The notes beneath the pieces were generated by a model. It made no database searches and had not been told where the DNA came from. It saw only the letters and a program-made list of their open reading frames with translations. Below are positions 57,100 through 64,000 of a DNA stretch of 64,000 nucleotides, piece by piece. This DNA comes from Anadara kagoshimensis. Lineage: Eukaryota > Mollusca > Bivalvia > Arcoida > Arcidae. Within the stretch, counting starts at the first letter, position 1; each line of letters begins with the position of its first letter. The position numbers and the translations under genes are program-made. Where the stretch lies: assembly GCA_021292105.1 (NCBI GenBank), contig CM037868.1:3029721-3093720 (forward strand), given 5' to 3'.

Positions 57100-58275
57100 G
57101 GAAAGGATCATCAAAGGTATATACTTTGCTGTAACATTCTTTTAAATCTTCTAACGCAAGAGACAAGCCCGATATGACAACAATCGTTCGGATAAGTGTT
57201 CAGTTTGTATCTTAATTTCGTATTGATGATTGTTGGTGTCTTTAAAGAGGATAAAATTACTCAATTCTATCTCATTCAGTCTCATTTTAAAACTTGTCTT
57301 TTTGCATGATATATGTTTTTGTTGGAAGTAAAAATATGTACTCAATTAGTTTCTGGTGTTACAGTGTTTGAAAGGACGATCAAGCTTTCTTAAAGTATTT
57401 TGAAAAAAATGTATGATGATGCTTATACTGTAAATTAAATTGTTTGTAATTTTCGATTTGTTTGTGTTGAGTCGGTCATTATGAAATCACAAAAAACAAT
57501 AAAAGTAAATAACGGAAATATATTTCATTAAGTTACTTTTTATCAAAACACTTCATTGCATTGAAAACTGAATTATGTAGATGACGAACTGATAATGTAA
57601 CCGGGTTGTTGTGCATAATATTGCTTTCAAAATCACATTCCATTGTGCATTGATACAATTGTTTTTTTCGAAACAGGAAATAAATTAATTAATTAAAAAA
57701 AAGATCCTTATTAAGAATCCTATATCAAATAAATACATGCATATTTATATCTGCGGTTTCAATCGCAAAAAATAGAAAAAGGTCATTATTGGAAATGGTT
57801 TGCTAGGCTTGTAATATAATAACATACTTAGAAAGCCTACAGTTTGAAACGAAAATTTAAGTATTTTGATCATATAATAATTGCATTTTACATTTGGTAA
57901 GGACTAAGTGTAAGATTATGTTTGTAGCTATCTATGCAAAAACTGAAGCATCAATATACACACTACCCATTATCAATAAAAATGGATTCTGAAATATAAT
58001 CTTCACAAATCGTGCTACAAACATCATCCTTAATCTTTAATGATGTAACTTCAGATGTTGTTTTAGACATTTGTGATAAAGGTGATAATATTGCAAAACA
58101 TCCTTCACACAAAATGACTAGACGTCACATTTGTTTCAACAAATAAGACGTTAAAAGTCCATATATACCGAGCTTATAATTTAATAAATATATCTAGGGA
58201 AAAAGCAATTTCTACATAAATCCATATACCCCCACTCTTCAAGTGTCTAAACCCATATAACCTTTAAAGGTCATC
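57100..58275. repeat. Segmental duplication R1, copy 3
   Basis: Third copy of R1 ('gtgtttgaaaggacgatcaa', 'tactcaattagtttctggtg') followed by the continuation matching 55001-55585. Confidence 0.75.
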
Positions 58276-59340
58276 GGTCAACAAATTTATCAATTTTGTA
58301 TTTTGCATTCCTATGGGTGGAATAGTCAATATTGATGTGTCTGACGGTTTCCCACGCCTTACATTTACCTGTAATACACTAAAACCTTACCTAAACGAAC
58401 TGCTAATACTCGGTAGTTTCCAAACCGCTCGTAACTTTCTAGCGACCTAATTGATGACGTACATTTCGTTAAGCTGCTGAGGAAAGACCCATTACTTACA
58501 TGTATATATGTAGTCATATATTACATGTGGGTTTGTGTGGTGTTTTGGAGGGTTTTAAAGTTTGATTTCAAGTCAAGATGATATATTTTGTGTAGTTTGG
58601 ATATAATAAAATCACAATGACCGATGAACATGTCTTTTCCACAAAATTCAGAACAAATTAAAGCTAGATCTACACAAGTTCTTCATGCAGCTTTTTAATT
58701 GTTTTGAATGTATTCAGATTAAACACAAGGATATAAGTCAGGAAAATAAGAACGGTATTATCATTGAAGACAATTAAATTTTTTATGAATGAATTCAGTC
58801 AAATATATAGATTTTAAACAATATTAATTTTCAAAATCGATTTAATTCCGTTATTCAATCAGTTCACTAATTCACACGTTCAAACAGAGACGTGTGTCTT
58901 GTTCAAATTAACTAATCTAATTTAACTTAAATTTATTCGATTTTCAGAATCCATCAAAAATGACAAATAACATTTACCGGGTATATCATAAAGATATACG
59001 CACGTGTCAATTAATGTTGCATATTGTAAGGTAAACTCTGTTAATTACAGGTGGTAGATGTCTACATCTAAACAGGATGTTTCCCAATGCAGCATATTGA
59101 TAATCTCTTAATTACTGGTATGTGAGGGGTGTAAATCACACTTTGAACGATATTAATTGATGGTGAATAAATAAAAGAAAGTTTCACTCGAGTTTTGAGT
59201 CCATAATTAGTCGAGGATAATCCCATTGGTATCACATTTTTTTGACGTTCTTTTCATCTCATTAAAATTAAGCCAAATAAAGTTATTATTTGATAATTTT
59301 TATTTTTTTTATTTTATTATGGAAACAGTAATGATGATGA
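58276..59340. other. AT-rich non-coding DNA
   Basis: Nothing recognised. Confidence 0.4.
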
Positions 59341-59575
59341 TGATTATTATTATTATTATTATTAAACTTACTGCAAATAAGAAATAGGAAGCTATTGAAA
59401 TGAAATTGTTTTCATATTGAAGTAATACTTCGGTGGAATATTTATTTGAGAGATAATAAGAGATAATAAGAAATTATTTTAAACCTTTATTTTGATATTT
59501 TCATTGTACTAAGAACTACAGGTCTTGGACGCAGATTCTACCCGAAAACGTGGTTTTTTATTCATTACATGGGTA

Positions 59576-59621
<46 letters not shown>

Positions 59622-60084
59622 CTTTGATTTTAATCTTAAAAGGAATTAAAATGGGACAATTTCTAAATCAAATATGAAATAAAATCAATTTGAAGTCAAA
59701 ATATAGCTGTACTAGAGAGAAGAACAGATTTTTTTAAAAATAAAAAACAAAACTTTGGGTTCTTTTTATTATTCCTTATAATAAATGGATAAAAATTAAT
59801 TAATTAATTAATTAATTTATCAGAGATATGTAAAGATAATTAAAATGATATTAAATATTAATAAAAATTAATGTGAACAATATTTTAAACAAAAAACGGA
59901 AATTTGGTTTTTTTATGATTTTTTGTGATAAATAGATATAAAAAAATAAATAAATAAATAACTCAAAGAGATATGTAAAGATAATTAAAATGATATTAAA
60001 TATTAATGAAAATTAATGTAAACAATATTTTCAATAAAAAACGGAAATTTGGGTTCTTTTATTATTTGTTGTGATAAATAGATA

Positions 60085-60151
<67 letters not shown>

Positions 60152-60160
60152 AAAGAAATG
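59341..60160. repeat. Microsatellites and a ~140-base tandem repeat
   Basis: (ATT)n near 59341-59365, (AAT)n near 59577-59620, then two clear units and one worn unit containing 'gatatgtaaagataattaaa' and 'aaaacggaaatttggg', and a long (AAAT)n run at about 60083-60152. Confidence 0.9.
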
Positions 60161-61344
60161 TAAAATCATGTTTTGTAAAAGTATTAGTAAATAGTATATC
60201 ATACTTAGAGCAAACAAAAATATAGTTTTTTTTCTGTATTTATTTCTTATTATTATGTTTTATTTTTTATTTATCTTTTTCTGCTGATGGAAACTGAAAT
60301 ACCCAATGCTACAAAAAAAAATATATAAAAACACTAGAAGTTATTTCTGATAAATCTGGGTAATAAATGCAGTTCACTATACAAGTTTTATTTACTAAAT
60401 AGCTGGATAACACCTTCTGCGTCACTTCCGGTTTTGTGCCCTTTTACTACCAAAGGGAGATAACACAGTTTTTCAACAGTTTCAGGACTTTAATTTACGC
60501 TGTATAAAAGGACAAAAATTATTTTAAAAATGTTATTTGTGGCTAAATCGACTTTTTATGATGTAATCTTTCGGAAAATAGAACTAAAAAAAATCGGTTT
60601 TTGGTGACCGGTGACCTTTAATAAAGTATGCAAATCCAAATAACCTTTTTCTAAAGTATGTAACACACATCTTGATTTTATATTACTGTGGAATCTTTAT
60701 CTGAGTTTTTCTGTCCTTTCAATCTGTTTGTCTGCTCTCATTTCCTCAACAACGTTTTGAATACTGTAAAGGGGGATGTTTGCGTGGGTAAAATATTAGC
60801 TTTTTTCGCACTAAAAAATTTTTTACCAACGCCAAAATGCAAAATGTCTACCATACAGGTTAAAATATCATATATATATATATTATATATATAAGAAATT
60901 ATATATATACTGTATACCCACTTATATTGGATACGTAAAAATTCCTCCCATGCGAAATGCTAAATTTCTGAAATCAGGAAATTTTCAACCCGCGAAATAA
61001 TCCCTTTTAAGTACAGGTAATAAATCGTCTACAAAACAAAACTCTTTAAAAAGTGCTTTTTGAATTTATATGCAAAACGGAACATTCAATATACATTCGG
61101 ATTCAATATACATTCACCTACTACGGAATATCACTTGGGATAAGTACAAAACGCCGATCAAACACACACCTTTCGCAAATTGCATAAGGATCGCTTAACG
61201 CAACTTTATATGGAAATATGCTTTGCCTGCAGCATGGTGCATGATATGAACTAAAACATGTTAGAATGTCTTAAATGGTGATCGCACTGCAATTACTTAA
61301 AACTAATACAATGGATTAAAATATTGTGGTTGAATTAAACATAT
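60161..61344. other. AT-rich non-coding DNA
   Basis: Includes a TA-rich palindromic stretch near 60868-60912. No gene recognised. Confidence 0.4.
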
Positions 61345-62090
61345 TTTGGTTGAATTGGAGCACCCGGTCTCATTTTCCTCTTGGAAATTCATGTGTTTAA
61401 CATAATTCACCAGCATTAAATGTTTAAATTTGCTTTTGGGTTGTAGGTAATGTTTGCTGTCAATATATGTCTGCCATTAGGTTCGGGTTATGTTTGCTTT
61501 TCATTTGTGTCTGACATTATCAAATCACTATTCGATAAATATTTCCCTGCTTAAAAAAACCCAACAAAAAAACCCATTCAATTGAAGATTTTTTACAAAT
61601 CAAAAACCAGACACGGCAGATTTATGAAGGTATTGATCACTGTTTACACCTAATTCTGATCATTTCAAGACGAATCCGTTAACATTTCAGTCATATTACA
61701 TGTTCGAAGTTTCCTTTCAGATTCACATTCAATTTATAATATTTGTCAATCTGTTTAGTTGTCAATTTAGACAAATTGGATTCTACAGAGCAACATATAT
61801 TCCACATTACTCAAATAAATCCATTTATTACAACTTGTACCGAAATCCAATCACAGGGGAATATCTCAAATGTGTTCAGAAGTCTGTATTTTACAACTCA
61901 ATTTTATATTAGTGGGAACGGTTGGTTTTCATAAAAAGGTCAGATCATACAAGTATCTTCGATCCACTCTCAATATTGCAAACTCGCGTTACTGTGGCAA
62001 GAAAACTGTTGCTTAAAGTAAAAAATATTGTAGATTAGAAGTATTTTCGATTTCGCGATAATACAACTTCTTTCAACACCACTATCACAC
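61345..62090. repeat. Segmental duplication R3, copy 2, starting in a PLE end
   Basis: A diverged sense PLE 3' UTR (61350-61455, 'attggagcacccggtctcat') followed by the R3 sequence ('cagtcatattacatgttcga', 'aatctgtttagttgtcaatt', 'gaatatctcaaatgtg'). The PLE end was already there when the segment was copied. Confidence 0.8.
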
Positions 62091-62405
62091 AACTACTTTC
62101 AACACCACTATCACACAACTACTTTCAACACCACTATCACACAACTACTTTCAACACCACTATCACATAACTACTTTCAACACCACTATCACACAACTAC
62201 TTTCAACACCATTATCACACAACTACTTTCAACACCACTATCACACAACTACTTTCAACACCACTATTACATAAATACTTTTAACACCACTATCACACAA
62301 CTACTTTCAACACCACTATCACATAACTACTTTCAACACCACTATCACACAACTACTTTTAACACCACTATCACAAAACTACTTTCAACACCACTATCAC
62401 TATTA
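62065..62405. repeat. 26-base minisatellite, about 13 units
   Basis: Unit 'aacaccactatcacacaact' plus 'actttc', for example starting at 62101 and 62127. It sits where copy 1 of R3 has an ACT/ACC-rich run. Confidence 0.95.
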
Positions 62406-62429
62406 TTACTTCTTTCACTTTTAAACAAC

Positions 62430-62670
62430 AAACAGCAATAATAATAATAATAATAATAATATAATAATAATAATAATCATAATAATACCAATACAGATTA
62501 ACAATCATATAAATGTAAATGTAATATCTGAATTTGTTGTTGTTATGTTCGGAAATTGACTGCTCATGCAAGTTGTATTTTTTGTATATAAGTGATATTT
62601 TGCGGATTATTTGTCTTTATTATTATTATTATAATTATTAATTATTATTATGAATGTTTCGTGTTTGTCT
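62430..62670. repeat. (AAT)n and (ATT)n microsatellites
   Basis: AAT runs near 62437-62478 and ATT runs near 62615-62652, oriented as inverted repeats about 140 bases apart. Confidence 0.85.
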
Positions 62671-63379
62671 TACTACTTTCCATTAACAGTTGTGATTTGA
62701 ACATAGAATTAACAGTTGTGTTTGATTTTGCATACACTTTTTTATTTATTTATATCGTAATAATTTATTTTATATTTTACTGTAATTTCAGAAATAATCA
62801 TAAGTTGAGTCATATGTCGGCAACAAGATTTTGGTATGTATGTGTCTTCAAAAACATTTTTCCTCGGTGTAATAAACTTGTAATCTTGTTTGTTTGTCGT
62901 GCTTAAATATTTGTATTTTTTGGTCTGAAATATTATCTGTAACATTCTAATGCAATTATATATGGCAAAAGGTAAAACAGAAACCAACATTGTTTAAGAA
63001 TTTGCGTAGCTTACAACATTTTTATATTGATAACTGTGATGATTTACTTTAAGACATTCGGAAATTTAATTATCTGCGATTAATTCAATTGTTTGATTTA
63101 AAAGAGATAGTGTTTGGTTGTTTCGGAAGAACAGCATGTGGATCAATAGTTCCATCAATGTTTTCTGAGTAAAAATATAATGAAATGCGAGATTGTTTTA
63201 TAATCATAAGAAGGCTGTTGCAAGACCAAGTGTTGACTGGCAATGTATATAATGTACAGTCGTCGTATAGTTAGGCACAGACATATCAATACATAAAGAG
63301 TACTAACAAATAACGTTTTACAGTATTTTGTAATAATTTTTATATTTTATTTTGTCGAAAAGACAATGAGAATTTAATA
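62671..63379. other. AT-rich non-coding DNA
   Basis: Nothing recognised. Confidence 0.4.
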
Positions 63380-63630
63380 AAAAAAACAAACATACTAATC
63401 CATGTCCAAACCACAATCCAGAAGCAAGGTAAAAACTTTGGAACTGACAAGTTAGGTTAGACACGTGAGCTTCCAACAGGGAAGTGAGGCCGGTGCTCTC
63501 GAAGGGTAAGCATCTCCTGTTTAGCTAGCTACACCCGCCACGTGTGTAATCCAAATTGTGTGAAAGGAACACGGAACTATGATACGCCAAATATATCCAG
63601 GGCAATCCTGGACACAGAGACAACAATTAT
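63380..63630 (-). mobile_element. Penelope-like element, 3' end, well preserved
   Basis: Antisense copy with all blocks: 'catactaatccatgtccaaa', 'aaaaactttggaactgacaa', 'tgtttagctagctacacccg', 'ccacgtgtgtaatccaaatt', 'tatccagggcaatcctggac', 'acagagacaacaa'. It stops at the coding end. It is one of the youngest-looking copies. Confidence 0.85.
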
Positions 63631-64000
63631 TCAGTAAATTGTTTAATATATCTAACGAGAAATTGGCAAAGAAGCGCTATAATAATTTAGGTAAACATGA
63701 TATAATCATATCTTATTATACTTAACGTGTTATGTATGGTCAGGATACAACTGCAATAATCAAATCATGGTAGAAAAAAAACTTCCAACCTAAAACCTAA
63801 TTTTTTACCGAACTAACTAAACATAAACATGGTCCTGGATTAAGATAATAGAAAACGAATCTAAAAAATAATTTGTGTTTATAAACACAGTTAAGAGCAC
63901 TTGTGTTATGAACTTTAAACTGATGATCTTAAAGCTGCTATAGATAAACGACACATCTGTTGCAAAACTTAGAGTATGATAGATGCTATACTATGTATCG
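63631..64000. other. Non-coding DNA
   Basis: Nothing recognised. Confidence 0.4.

Overview
This looks like intergenic or intronic DNA from an animal, most likely a bivalve or other lophotrochozoan mollusc. The DNA is AT-rich, there is no bacterial-style gene packing, and the longest open frames are about 100-126 codons and mostly meaningless. The one clear host gene piece is an animal receptor guanylate cyclase exon with a splice donor. The repeats (Penelope-like elements with hammerhead ribozymes, tRNA-derived SINEs with an internal Pol III promoter, TA-flanked MITEs) are those of invertebrate genomes. The species assignment is inference.

Host genes. 42501-43212 (minus) encodes the start of a natriuretic-peptide-receptor-type guanylate cyclase: a signal peptide and the first part of the extracellular ligand-binding domain, ending at a consensus splice donor. 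Its reading frame is broken about six times by short indels. Two weaker exon candidates lie on the minus strand at 12672-12861 and 30073-30293. No other convincing exon was found.

Dominant repeat. A Penelope-like retroelement (PLE) family accounts for more than twenty dispersed pieces on both strands. Most are 3' ends: the last codons of the protein plus a roughly 200-base 3' untranslated region. Two pieces carry the reverse-transcriptase palm motif (YIDD at 36946-36957; a mutated YIDH at 25317-25328). The associated terminal repeat (pLTR) carries a complete type I hammerhead ribozyme at 28790-28835. A second, decayed copy at 31501-31554 keeps a perfectly paired stem I through a compensatory base-pair change. 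Further relics lie at 33116 (minus) and 53098 (plus). Several PLE copies form inverted pairs around the ribozyme-bearing core.

Other mobile DNA. Family B is a Tc1/mariner-like MITE (termini CAGTACAGACCTGTCGAAAG, TA flanks) with ten copies. Family C is a MITE with two copies in opposite orientation. SINE-1 is a tRNA-derived SINE with seven copies. SINE-2 is a second SINE with an AACCAACC-type tail and two copies, each with clear target-site duplications. There are some other SINE heads and foldback pieces. Two TEs have been turned into minisatellites from within: a family B MITE holds 28 exact 20-base units (21661-22220), and a SINE-1 holds nine 43-base units (47398-47783).

Layout. 0.4-10 kb: PLE ends, short tandem arrays and a duplicated segment that shows the empty site of a MITE. 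10-24 kb: SINE-1 and MITE copies, GA-rich microsatellites, the MITE minisatellite. 24-38 kb: densest PLE region with the ribozyme, a ~280-base array and a nested SINE-2. 38-51 kb: MITEs, the guanylate cyclase exon, the SINE minisatellite. 51-64 kb: diverged segmental duplications with embedded PLE ends, AT-rich microsatellites and a 26-base minisatellite.
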